14,254 bases of DNA from an uncultured Bdellovibrio sp. (GTDB taxonomy: Bacteria > Bdellovibrionota > Bdellovibrionia > Bdellovibrionales > Bdellovibrionaceae): contig CAMLMF010000021.1 in the NCBI GenBank assembly GCA_946480995.1, positions 1 through 14,254 on the forward strand, given 5' to 3'. Each line of letters opens with the position of its first letter. The stretch's first letter is position 1. Shown here in pieces: positions 1 through 8,284 of the stretch. The position numbers and the translations under genes were made by a program. Under the pieces are notes generated by a model that saw only the letters and a program-made list of their open reading frames with translations, did no database searches and was not told the origin of the DNA.

Positions 1-1726
1 AAACAAAAAAATGAGCCAAGAAGCCAAAGACAAGGTCATGAAAGAGATTAAAAAACTCAAAATGATGTCACCTATGTCTGCGGAAGCAACAGTTGTAAGA
101 AATTACATCGACTGGGTGTTGTCACTTCCTTGGGCTGACTACAGTGAAGAAAAACATGACATCAAAAATGCTCAACGCATTTTAGATGAAGATCACTGGG
201 GTCTTGAAAAAGTTAAAGACCGTATCCTTGAATACCTTGCCGTTCTTTCGATTTCGAAAGATATGAAGGGTCCTATCCTTTGTTTGGCAGGTCCTCCAGG
301 GGTTGGTAAAACTTCATTGGCAAGATCGATTGCTGAGTCTTTGAATCGTTCTTTCGCGCGCATCTCTTTAGGTGGCGTGCGTGACGAAGCAGAAATTCGT
401 GGTCACAGAAAAACATACGTCGGCGCGATGCCAGGTAAAATCCTGCAAGCACTTCGTAAAGTCGACAAAGGCAACCCACTTGTGTTGCTAGATGAAATCG
501 ACAAAATGGCCAATGACTTCAGAGGCGACCCAGCGGCAGCAATGCTTGAGGTGTTGGATCCTGAACAAAATGCCAACTTCCAAGATCACTACTTGGAGCT
601 TGAATACGACCTTTCAAAAGTGATGTTTATCGCGACAGCGAACTCATTGCATACGATTCCACGTCCATTGTTGGATCGTATGGAGATCATCAATCTTGAA
701 GGTTATATCGAGCAGGAAAAATTCCATATCGCGAAGAACTATCTAGTTCCTAAGCAATTGGAAAACCATGGCTTGAAAGACTATCGAGTTTCGATCAAAG
801 ACGAAACGATCCGCGACATCATTCGTTACTACACGCGCGAAGCGGGTGTGCGTAACTTAGAAAGACAAGTGGGTAACGTCGCTCGTAAAGTAGCTAAAGA
901 CATCGTGATGAACGAAACTTTAGAAACTTTCCGTAACGAACCGAAAACTGATAAAAAAGCCGCGGCTAAAAAAGGCGCAAAATCTGCAAAAACTTCGAGT
1001 GCAAAAGCTCAAGGTTATGTTGTGACTCCGCAAAAACTAGTCGAGCTTTTAGGTCCACACAAATACAAATTCGGTCAAATCGAGTCTGAAAATGAAATCG
1101 GTTTAACGAATGGTATGGCATGGACTGAAGTGGGCGGTGACTTGCTTGCTGTCGAAGTGAGTGTGGTGCCTGGAAAAGGCAAATTCACAGTCACAGGTCA
1201 GTTGGGCGATGTCATGAAAGAATCTTGTTCTGCGGCGATGAGCTATGTTCGTTCAAGAGGTCCTTTGTTCGGTTTGGACAAAGAATACTTCTCGAACATC
1301 GACGTACACATCCATTTGCCAGAGGGTGCTGTGCCTAAGGACGGTCCTTCAGCAGGTATCGCACTGACAACTTCGATTGTTTCGGCAATCATGAAAGTGC
1401 CAGTGAAAAGAACTGTGGCAATGACAGGCGAGGTTTCACTTCGTGGTCGTGTGATGGCGATTGGTGGCTTAAAAGAGAAAATCTTGGCAGCTCACCGTGG
1501 TGGTATCAAGATGATCATCTGTCCGAAAGAGAACGAAAAAGATCTTAAGGACATCCCTAAGGAAGTGATGAAAGACTTGAAAGTGATCTTAGTTGATCAC
1601 GTCGACCAAGTTCTGATCAATGCGTTGGATATCAAAAATCCAAAAGAGCTTTTCAAATTGCAAAAAGAACCGCAATTTGGAATCAAAGCGCAGTACACAG
1701 GACAATCGGTTCATCATCATCACTAA
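1..1726 (+). CDS. lon: ATP-dependent protease Lon, C-terminal part (5' end outside window)
   Basis: Lon degrades misfolded and regulatory proteins in the cytoplasm, using an AAA+ unfoldase joined to a Ser/Lys protease. The frame is open to the left edge, and the first ATG (11) falls inside the helical region preceding the ATPase domain, so the N-terminal substrate-binding domain lies outside the window. Counting from that [17 protein letters not shown] at 17-30, Walker A GPPGVGKT at 94-101, Walker B LLDEID at 159-164, [13 protein letters not shown] at 121-133, the Arg finger region PLLDRME near 219, and the protease domain from about 355. The catalytic dyad is Ser447 (PKDGPSAG) and Lys490 (GGLKEK), 43 residues apart as in E. 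coli Lon. Two oddities: a Lys/Ala/Ser-rich linker at about 309-334 between the ATPase lid and protease domain that E. coli Lon lacks, and a C-terminus ending in four histidines. A strong terminator follows, so it ends its transcription unit. Confidence 0.97.
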   Translation, partial: NKKMSQEAKDKVMKEIKKLKMMSPMSAEATVVRNYIDWVLSLPWADYSEEKHDIKNAQRILDEDHWGLEKVKDRILEYLAVLSISKDMKGPILCLAGPPGVGKTSLARSIAESLNRSFARISLGGVRDEAEIRGHRKTYVGAMPGKILQALRKVDKGNPLVLLDEIDKMANDFRGDPAAAMLEVLDPEQNANFQDHYLELEYDLSKVMFIATANSLHTIPRPLLDRMEIINLEGYIEQEKFHIAKNYLVPKQLENHGLKDYRVSIKDETIRDIIRYYTREAGVRNLERQVGNVARKVAKDIVMNETLETFRNEPKTDKKAAAKKGAKSAKTSSAKAQGYVVTPQKLVELLGPHKYKFGQIESENEIGLTNGMAWTEVGGDLLAVEVSVVPGKGKFTVTGQLGDVMKESCSAAMSYVRSRGPLFGLDKEYFSNIDVHIHLPEGAVPKDGPSAGIALTTSIVSAIMKVPVKRTVAMTGEVSLRGRVMAIGGLKEKILAAHRGGIKMIICPKENEKDLKDIPKEVMKDLKVILVDHVDQVLINALDIKNPKELFKLQKEPQFGIKAQYTGQSVHHHH

Positions 1727-1749
1727 GATGAAGTTAAAAATTTAAACCT

Positions 1750-1787
1750 CAAAGAGGGCTCCGGAAACGGGGCCCTCTTTGTTTTTT
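1750..1787 (+). terminator. Rho-independent terminator of lon
   Basis: A 14-bp stem (1750-1763 with 1768-1781, one G-T wobble) closes on a GAAA tetraloop at 1764-1767 and is followed by six T residues at 1782-1787. This is a textbook intrinsic terminator. It separates lon from the PKD gene downstream. Confidence 0.93.
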
Positions 1788-1842
1788 GGGCTCGTCGCTC
1801 GCAAGCTAGACCATCATCCAGATACTCTATATAAACCATAAT

Positions 1843-1897
1843 TTGATTTGTATAAGTTAAATTTGTTTATGAGTATTCATTTGTATTAAACGAAGGA
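1843..1897 (+). promoter_or_regulatory. A/T-rich promoter region and RBS of the PKD protein gene
   Basis: The 100 bases between the lon terminator and the next ATG are strongly A/T-rich. A TATAAG hexamer at 1851-1856 and a TTGATT at 1843-1848 are visible, but no well-spaced -35/-10 pair can be assigned. The ribosome binding site GAAGGA at 1892-1897 sits six bases before the ATG at 1904 and supports that start. The RBS is solid; the promoter is only inferred from the terminator upstream. Confidence 0.4.
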
Positions 1898-1903
1898 ATA
1901 TTT

Positions 1904-4900
1904 ATGAAAAGTTTTTTAGCGTTGGTGTTGTCTTTATCTTTTTGTGCCTTTGGGGCAAAAGCTGAGGAGGCAATACATGCGAGTGATCAGTTTGTTGATA
2001 AGCAGTCTGAATATAAAGAGGCCTTTGAAAGAGCGCAGACATATCACGAGCAGGCTTTGCACAGATTACGATTCGAAAAACCTGCAACTATAGAAGAACA
2101 GCAGATCAGTGTTATTCAGTCCATAAAGCTCAGCACCACTGAAACACGCAATTATCTTCAAAAATTTTGGAGTGATCTTAGAAGTAAGCCTGTAGTCGAG
2201 AGCGTTAGAAATGCATGGAAAAAATTTTCTGGAACTCTAAGTACGCCTCCTGTTGCAACAGGGTTGTTTTACATTTTCAATACTGCGGGAACTGTCCCAG
2301 AGGTTCTATGGATTCCCGATGGTGCCTATGATCCGGACGGCACCATTGATCGCTTCGAGTTTGATTTTGGCGATGGCACCTCACAAATCATTCCTTATGC
2401 AGACTTTGATTCAGCTAAAACGGTGTCTCATGTCTATGCAGCCAACGGAACTTATAATGCTTCAGTGAAGATTGTAGATAATAATGGCGATTTTAGCATG
2501 TACTATGGATCAGTCACTGTCGTAAGCAATAACCAGTTGCCTGTTCCAAAATTTGCGATGCAGTACAATCAAGTTCCAAATTTCTTAAAGTTAGATCTGA
2601 CTTCTCAAGCCACTGATGACGCTGGAATTATTCGACATACCTGGAGATTCGGAGATGGCTCTCCTGATTCTGTAGGGACTGCCAACACTTCTGTCAGCAG
2701 AACCTATACAAATCCAGGGATGTATCTTATTCAATACGTAGTTCGCGATAGTCACCGGGGACAGATTACTGGCTGGACTCATGCTTACGTGGGGCAACCA
2801 CAGCCTCCCGGTGGGTCGTATCCAGTTCCGTTAATTTATGCAGACACTCATGCTGGGGTCGCTCCGCTTCAGGTAAATTTTGACGGAGAAAAGTCATTCG
2901 ATGTCGGCGGAAGTATTGTGTCTTACGAATGGAATTTTGGCGATTTCTCCCATCCGAAGAATATTTCTTATCAGGCCAAACCAAGCTTTCGGTACATGCA
3001 ACCAGGAACGTACTATGGTTTTTTAAAAGTCACTGACAACGGCGGTCGTTTTAATACTCGATACTTCGCCGTCTATGTAAGCCCGGCTGCACCAAATACG
3101 TTAGAACCTGCGGAAATTACAGTTATACCAAATGCTGCGGCGAGAAGCTTCAGTTTTGACTCAAACTACAGAAGTATTCACGCATCAGTTCCTTCGTATT
3201 ATCAGATTTGGGATTTTGGAGACGGCACACCTATAGTAAAGGGTAACTATCCTACACATGTGTATGGTTCAGAAGGGACCTACACAGTCACTCTTAGAGT
3301 TTATGACGTCAAAGGTGGATTTCAGCAGATTCAAAAGAATTTAGTAGTTGGTTCCAATCAAAGTTCGCCCACAAGCAATTTTTATGCGGACAATCCGAAT
3401 ACAAAAGTGCTGACACCCGTTAACTTTATCACCTCAAATCCAACTTGGGTCTCTCCGACAACCACGGCAAAGTGGAGCTTCGGCGATGGCACTGTGCAAA
3501 CAGGCTTGCACAAGGATCTTTTGAACGTTTCTCACACCTATAGCCAAAAAGGCTTTTACCCCGTAGACCTTGTCGTCACTGATGAGTTTGGGAAGTCGTC
3601 ATATTATACAGCATACGTAAATATACAGTCCGCGAATCAGCCTATTCACCCCGTGATCGATCTTTCAGCTCGAGCAGGTAAGATTCCGCTTCCAATTAGA
3701 TTCGATGCAAGGGAATCCACCTCCAGTGCTGGCCCCATTGTGAATTACTATTGGCATATATGGACACCATCTGGCGTCCAGACAAGTCAAAACAGTGTAT
3801 GGACAAACACCTATACAACAGGTGGGGAGCGTTATGTAAATCTTTATGTAGAAGACAATCAAGGAAACTCGGGTTGGGCGACAGACATTTTTGCTGCTAT
3901 CGACCCTGCGCAAGTTCCAGCAGGGAATCAGAATCCTGTTGCAAATATACAGTTAGATTTTTCCTTTAACGGTGCATCTACTATGATTCATCCGTCCGGA
4001 TGGTTTTCAAGTGATCCAGATGGAGATCGCATAGTTTCTTATGAGTGGATTCTTGATGGATCTCCCGTTTCGAGTAAGCCTAATTTTAGTTATAACTTGA
4101 GTGGCACTAGTCAGCATCTTCTAGCACTTCGAGTGACAGATAAATGGGGTGCCGTAGGCGAAAGAAAGATATCATTTAAAAAACCACTTGTAAGCTTTGA
4201 TTATGCTCCAGTCAAGCCTGTTGTTTCTGAAGAGATATACTTTACTGCTGATGAGCAAACAATGGTTTTACCTGATTCCCAGGCTACGGATTTTGTATGG
4301 GAATTTGGCGATGGCACTTCTCCGCAATCTGGAAGTATCGCAAATCACGTTTACTCATCCACCGGGACATTCAACGTTCGCCTAACAATGACTGATAATC
4401 TTCAGCGCAAATATTATTCACATAAGACAGTAATGGTAGTTGATCCAAATCAGTTTACAGCAAAAATATCTGCAGTAACTTCTGATGGGGTTGACCATGG
4501 GCAATCGGGTGGTGTCCTGGGCTCATCTCACTTTCCTGAAACAGTTAATTTTGACTTAAATGAATCTGAAGTCCTCGGCGACGGAGTGAAGTCGGCCATT
4601 TGGGATTTTGGTGACGGCACCACTGGGTTTGGTTTAACTACTACAAATACTTATCATCGCCCAGGCCTTTACACAGTTTCGGTAACCGCAGTGGATTCTT
4701 ATAATAATAGCTCTACATCTTCTATGCAGATCAGAATTAAAGACTGGGATTGTTTGATCGCAGATAGCGTCGATGGTTGTCTTAATTTGGTCAATGCAAG
4801 GGGCAATACATTTGAAATGAGTGCCTCTGAGTGGATTGTAACTCACGGGAAGGATAGTTCTTTGCAGTGGGCACCTGATTCGACTGAATTAGATTATGCT

Positions 4901-7399
4901 CAGCTGTTGGCCCCAGGGGATGGGAATTCAACAGGAATAAACATTACCTCAGCGGTCATTTTAAACGGAAACGAAGTCAGGATTCAGAAGTCTGGATTGC
5001 AGAGTTTGAACCTTGATTTCTCTAAAAAGTATCGCCTGGACATACAAACCAAGCTTAGTGACAACTCACCCTATCACGGCGTCTTTCCCAGCGTGTCTTT
5101 CGGAATAGGAGCAATTGCAGTTTCTTTAAATGAAGAAAATGCAAAGTTGGTAGTTAAAGGTTCATCAGGTGGATATTATAAGTATGTCGATATTGGCAAT
5201 AACCTAACTTTTTATTTAGGAAATCTTCCCGTTGATTCCTATATTCTAACCGTTTCTAAGGGAGAAAAGATTCGCACTTACTCAGTCAATGTTGTGGATG
5301 ATGTCGTGCAAAGCCTGAGTGTTGACCTAAGCTCGAGCGCGTTGATGGTACCTATTAATGGAAGTACATACTCCTCTGGCAGTTTGGATTATTTAAAGTC
5401 TTATCATGATGGCAATAAATCTAGTCTAAATTATGATCCAAATGTTTATGATGATTGCGGTAATCGTGCTCCATTTCCAATTGCAGACGGTCCCGTACCT
5501 CAGGGGACAAATATCAATAGAACATTTGTGACGAGTGATCAGTACTCCTCTCCTATTGTGATACATAAGGTTACCAAAGCCTATGGCAATGAACTTAAAA
5601 TATCATGTAATATATTTGCTAGTTTGTCCGACTATGATCTTATGAAATGGCGTTATTTGGATGCTCCCAAGAGATGTTCAGCTTACCGCCCAGGCGAGTT
5701 CGATGGGACTTGGAACTATTTTATTAGCAATACTTTTTTTCAGAGATTTCTTCCGGCGACTCTAAAGTGGGAGTTCGTTGATACCGTTTCAGGAAAGGTT
5801 GTTACTGGTGAATACTCAACTAACTTAGCTAAAGTTTCTTCAGAAAACGGGCTAGTGTTGGAGAATATGATCTCCAAGCTTGGCATTCGAGATGGGTCTA
5901 GACCAGACTTTAAGTGGGGGCCAAAATTTTACCCAAAGATTCAGATACCGCGTAATTTTCTTAGGCCCCAATTGACTCTGACACTTCCGCATTATGATCT
6001 TCCTGAGTATCCTGGGTATTATATTCTTTGTGATATCGACTCTGAGAAAGAAATTTTACCTAGCGTGTTAGATGTAATTCCTGTCGATGGATTTGCAACG
6101 GCAGTGATGCATTCTCCCGCTGATAACGGTTCCCGTTTTTTAAAGGAGAAATTTTTCCCTGTCGGAATTGACAGTGATTTAACTGGAGCTACATTCAACT
6201 TACCGGAGATTTTTAAGGCTAGTATAAAACTTAAGATGCATTCGGGTACTCTCTTTCCACAAGACATAGACAAGATTAAAGTAAAAATGTTTTACGGAGA
6301 CCTGGATGTTGGAAGTCATACTTATACGTTGACCGCAGAAAATTATGAAAATGTTAAGCCGAACAGTTCGAATTTTGACATTGTCTTAGATCTTGATGCA
6401 GATCATTTTAAGAATTTTATTTCCTATGTTCCAAACGATGATAAAAAAATAAAATTTGAGTTTGTTCCTCTTGGCGTTGGGTTTTCTGAAAATCGAGTTA
6501 GTTCAAAGACAATCGGAAACATTACTCCGTTGTTTAATATGAAAAGCTTGCTAGGGGACTTTTGCAAGAATGGTAACTATAATCCAACAAAGACTAGTAT
6601 GTATACCGCCCCTACTTTAATGAATGATATGTATACACTTGCGAATAGCCGTGGGGTTAATTTCCGCTGTAATGATGCAAGCTTACCTTGGGGAGGATTG
6701 TTTGTAACGGGACCAGCAAAACACACCGAGGGTCATCGCATAGGTAGAAACATTGATGTCAGATATTCTAATACGGACCTAGCCGCCCAAGAACTTTATG
6801 ATTACCCCAAAGCAACGAAAAGACGCGCCGACCTCGCAACATATTTAGAATTGGCTAATTGGGCAGAGCTAGTTGCAATTGATGAACACCCCGACACTGC
6901 CAAGTCTGCGGTCTTAAACATGTGTATGAATAATGGTAGTCCCTTGTATCCTTGTACTATTGCAACGAGCCTGGGCGACTTAAATAAAGAAAAAATATTG
7001 CAGCTATGTCAGTGGCAGGCTGCGACGTTTGGCACTCTTTGTTCCTCGGGCTCTTCTGGCTACATTGGAGCTATTGTTAGGTATTCAACTTGGGTAGAGT
7101 ACAATCTAAGAGATTTAAAAAAGATTACGAGTCTCCTAGGCGGAGTTAGAATGTCCGGAGGTGAAATGTTCGCGCCTTTCAAGCCTGAATCTTTGGGGGC
7201 TTTAGATTTAAATTGGCAAAGACACGCGATTAATAGCGGTAAATGGCCAGATGGAACCAGGATTTATAAGTTAAATGGTAATAGTATTTCGACCGCTTTA
7301 ATTGATTCTTGTCATGGCAATAGCGGCGGCTGTAGCTTGGGACAGTTCTTTAAAGTAGAGGATGCGGTACACATAGACCATATTCATTTGCAATATTGA
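1904..7399 (+). CDS. Giant exported protein: nine PKD-like repeats plus C-terminal LAS-type metallopeptidase domain
   Basis: This 1831-residue protein begins with a signal peptide (Lys, hydrophobic core, probable cleavage after AKA at about 20), so it is exported. Nine PKD-like beta-sandwich repeats of about 93 residues follow. Their FGDG centres or equivalents lie near residues 155, 249, 345, 438, 526, 618, 716, 801 and 902; repeats 6 and 7 have lost FGDG. Residues 950-1550 hold further beta-rich sequence of no family I recognise. The last 280 residues contain H1611-RIGRNI-D1618 (the HxxxxxxD pattern) and a terminal H1826-I-H1828. Together these are the zinc-ligand signature of LAS peptidases (M15, MepA, hedgehog fold), with many Cys nearby that suit disulfides outside the cytoplasm. 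Cleavage of peptidoglycan or surface peptides is inferred. The roughly 205 residues between the two motifs are more than usual, so this would be a divergent member. The next gene starts 12 bases on. Confidence 0.85.
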   Translation: MKSFLALVLSLSFCAFGAKAEEAIHASDQFVDKQSEYKEAFERAQTYHEQALHRLRFEKPATIEEQQISVIQSIKLSTTETRNYLQKFWSDLRSKPVVESVRNAWKKFSGTLSTPPVATGLFYIFNTAGTVPEVLWIPDGAYDPDGTIDRFEFDFGDGTSQIIPYADFDSAKTVSHVYAANGTYNASVKIVDNNGDFSMYYGSVTVVSNNQLPVPKFAMQYNQVPNFLKLDLTSQATDDAGIIRHTWRFGDGSPDSVGTANTSVSRTYTNPGMYLIQYVVRDSHRGQITGWTHAYVGQPQPPGGSYPVPLIYADTHAGVAPLQVNFDGEKSFDVGGSIVSYEWNFGDFSHPKNISYQAKPSFRYMQPGTYYGFLKVTDNGGRFNTRYFAVYVSPAAPNTLEPAEITVIPNAAARSFSFDSNYRSIHASVPSYYQIWDFGDGTPIVKGNYPTHVYGSEGTYTVTLRVYDVKGGFQQIQKNLVVGSNQSSPTSNFYADNPNTKVLTPVNFITSNPTWVSPTTTAKWSFGDGTVQTGLHKDLLNVSHTYSQKGFYPVDLVVTDEFGKSSYYTAYVNIQSANQPIHPVIDLSARAGKIPLPIRFDARESTSSAGPIVNYYWHIWTPSGVQTSQNSVWTNTYTTGGERYVNLYVEDNQGNSGWATDIFAAIDPAQVPAGNQNPVANIQLDFSFNGASTMIHPSGWFSSDPDGDRIVSYEWILDGSPVSSKPNFSYNLSGTSQHLLALRVTDKWGAVGERKISFKKPLVSFDYAPVKPVVSEEIYFTADEQTMVLPDSQATDFVWEFGDGTSPQSGSIANHVYSSTGTFNVRLTMTDNLQRKYYSHKTVMVVDPNQFTAKISAVTSDGVDHGQSGGVLGSSHFPETVNFDLNESEVLGDGVKSAIWDFGDGTTGFGLTTTNTYHRPGLYTVSVTAVDSYNNSSTSSMQIRIKDWDCLIADSVDGCLNLVNARGNTFEMSASEWIVTHGKDSSLQWAPDSTELDYAQLLAPGDGNSTGINITSAVILNGNEVRIQKSGLQSLNLDFSKKYRLDIQTKLSDNSPYHGVFPSVSFGIGAIAVSLNEENAKLVVKGSSGGYYKYVDIGNNLTFYLGNLPVDSYILTVSKGEKIRTYSVNVVDDVVQSLSVDLSSSALMVPINGSTYSSGSLDYLKSYHDGNKSSLNYDPNVYDDCGNRAPFPIADGPVPQGTNINRTFVTSDQYSSPIVIHKVTKAYGNELKISCNIFASLSDYDLMKWRYLDAPKRCSAYRPGEFDGTWNYFISNTFFQRFLPATLKWEFVDTVSGKVVTGEYSTNLAKVSSENGLVLENMISKLGIRDGSRPDFKWGPKFYPKIQIPRNFLRPQLTLTLPHYDLPEYPGYYILCDIDSEKEILPSVLDVIPVDGFATAVMHSPADNGSRFLKEKFFPVGIDSDLTGATFNLPEIFKASIKLKMHSGTLFPQDIDKIKVKMFYGDLDVGSHTYTLTAENYENVKPNSSNFDIVLDLDADHFKNFISYVPNDDKKIKFEFVPLGVGFSENRVSSKTIGNITPLFNMKSLLGDFCKNGNYNPTKTSMYTAPTLMNDMYTLANSRGVNFRCNDASLPWGGLFVTGPAKHTEGHRIGRNIDVRYSNTDLAAQELYDYPKATKRRADLATYLELANWAELVAIDEHPDTAKSAVLNMCMNNGSPLYPCTIATSLGDLNKEKILQLCQWQAATFGTLCSSGSSGYIGAIVRYSTWVEYNLRDLKKITSLLGGVRMSGGEMFAPFKPESLGALDLNWQRHAINSGKWPDGTRIYKLNGNSISTALIDSCHGNSGGCSLGQFFKVEDAVHIDHIHLQY

Positions 7400-7411
7400 G
7401 GGTAAGATTTT

Positions 7412-8035
7412 ATGAAAAAATTTATAGTAGCTAGTTGTTTGTTGATTTTTACCTGTCTTCATTCCGAAGGAAGGGAACCATCGGAAAAAGACTACAGAAG
7501 TCTGCCGAAAATTTTAAAGCAGAACGGAATCAATCCCGAGAGCGTAACCGTTGATAAAAGTACGGTGGTTTGGCAGACAACTTGTGATAGTGCAGCAGGG
7601 GATGAGTTGGGCGCAAAAGGGGTGATAATTTTTCACGCCACGACCCTTCAACCCCTCAAGGTGAAAGACATATTGTTGAACAAAGGGTCTAGAATTCGTT
7701 TCTGTGAAGGTGAAGTTACGTCTATTCGGGGCAATTTTGACTCTCAAGGGAAGCAAATAGACTTTGAAAAAGATGGATTTTTTTGCGCGGACTTCATTGC
7801 AATAAACAAAAAGGGTCAGCTGTGCCAATGTCTTCTAGCCAAAGATATCATAGTCGAAGGGTTTAAAGTTCCAAAAGGAACAGATCTGGTGTTGAAGAAT
7901 GGAAAGCCATATTCATTCATTTTCTCTCCAAGAGACCCAAGTGTTAAAGACTACTGGGGAGACATTTTTTTAATTGAAAATGGCAAACCCATAGTATCTG
8001 TTAAACAAACTCACTCTTGTGAGTTTGAAGAATAG
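7412..8035 (+). CDS. Small exported protein of unknown function, probable operon partner of the PKD/peptidase protein
   Basis: I do not recognise the family. The 207-residue product begins MKKFIVASCLLIFTCLHSEG, a type I signal peptide (Lys pair, hydrophobic core), so export is likely. The mature part is predicted mostly beta and carries six cysteines (for example in TTCD, RFCEG, FFCAD, QCQC and HSCE motifs), compatible with disulfides in an oxidising compartment. It contains short recurring phrases such as LLNKGSRIRFCEGE and VPKGTDLVLKNGKPYSF, resembling repeated beta-hairpins. The gene starts 12 bases after the PKD gene stop, and a GAGGG Shine-Dalgarno (7398-7402) overlaps that stop, so translation is likely coupled. 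A role as chaperone, inhibitor or partner of the large peptidase protein is only suggested by position. Confidence 0.8.
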   Translation: MKKFIVASCLLIFTCLHSEGREPSEKDYRSLPKILKQNGINPESVTVDKSTVVWQTTCDSAAGDELGAKGVIIFHATTLQPLKVKDILLNKGSRIRFCEGEVTSIRGNFDSQGKQIDFEKDGFFCADFIAINKKGQLCQCLLAKDIIVEGFKVPKGTDLVLKNGKPYSFIFSPRDPSVKDYWGDIFLIENGKPIVSVKQTHSCEFEE

Positions 8036-8056
8036 TCTCAAAACTTGAGATTCTTT
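8007..8056 (+). terminator. Tandem small hairpins at the end of the PKD operon, weak terminator candidate
   Basis: A perfect 8-bp stem with a TCTT loop (8007-8014 with 8019-8026) lies in the last codons of the small exported gene. A second 6-bp stem, TCTCAA/TTGAGA (8036-8041 with 8045-8050), starts right after the stop and is followed by TTCTTT. Both stems are A/T-rich and the T tract is interrupted, so termination is plausible but weaker than at the other terminators here. Confidence 0.4.
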
Positions 8057-8284
8057 AAAGGGCCCTTCCCATTGTGGAGGGCTTAACCCAGTGAACACGG
8101 TCCAGATGGCGCAACTGGTCAGAGCTCCCTGCGGACGCAGATCTATTACATTACTGAAATCAATTCCCACTATGCCCGCAAAATAGGCAACTGTCCGCGT
8201 CTTACATTGACGAAATCCTGACAATCTGTAAAAACCTGAAGCCCTGCGAGTTATATAAAAAAAGTTTTGAAGTTTTAGGAGCCT
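8057..8284. promoter_or_regulatory. Leader region of the TPR regulator gene, with several imperfect dyads
   Basis: There is no ORF in this stretch. It holds a G/C-rich dyad (8062-8083 region, GCCCTTCC against GGAGGGC), an imperfect palindrome CCAG(N9)CTGG at 8102-8118, and the 12-base palindrome CTGCGGACGCAG at 8129-8140. A TTGACG box lies at 8207-8212 and a TTATATAA tract at 8251-8258, but they are not at standard promoter spacing. TAGGAG at 8276-8281 is the Shine-Dalgarno for the ATG at 8285. The dyads could be operators, but nothing in the sequence says for which regulator. Confidence 0.35.

Noticed and set aside
1712..1726. Four His codons at the end of lon as an engineered affinity tag
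   Set aside because: Only four His, and the stop is followed by a natural spacer and terminator with no vector sequence, so it is taken as native.
1904..7399. Tandem DNA repeats or CRISPR-like array in the PKD gene
   Set aside because: The repetition is at protein level (about 93-residue domains). The DNA copies are diverged and share only short GGCGATGGCAC-type stretches.
7412..7480. Lipoprotein signal in the small Cys-rich exported protein
   Set aside because: VASC matches a lipobox by letters but lies only six residues in, before any hydrophobic core, and the later Cys (IFTC) does not fit the motif.
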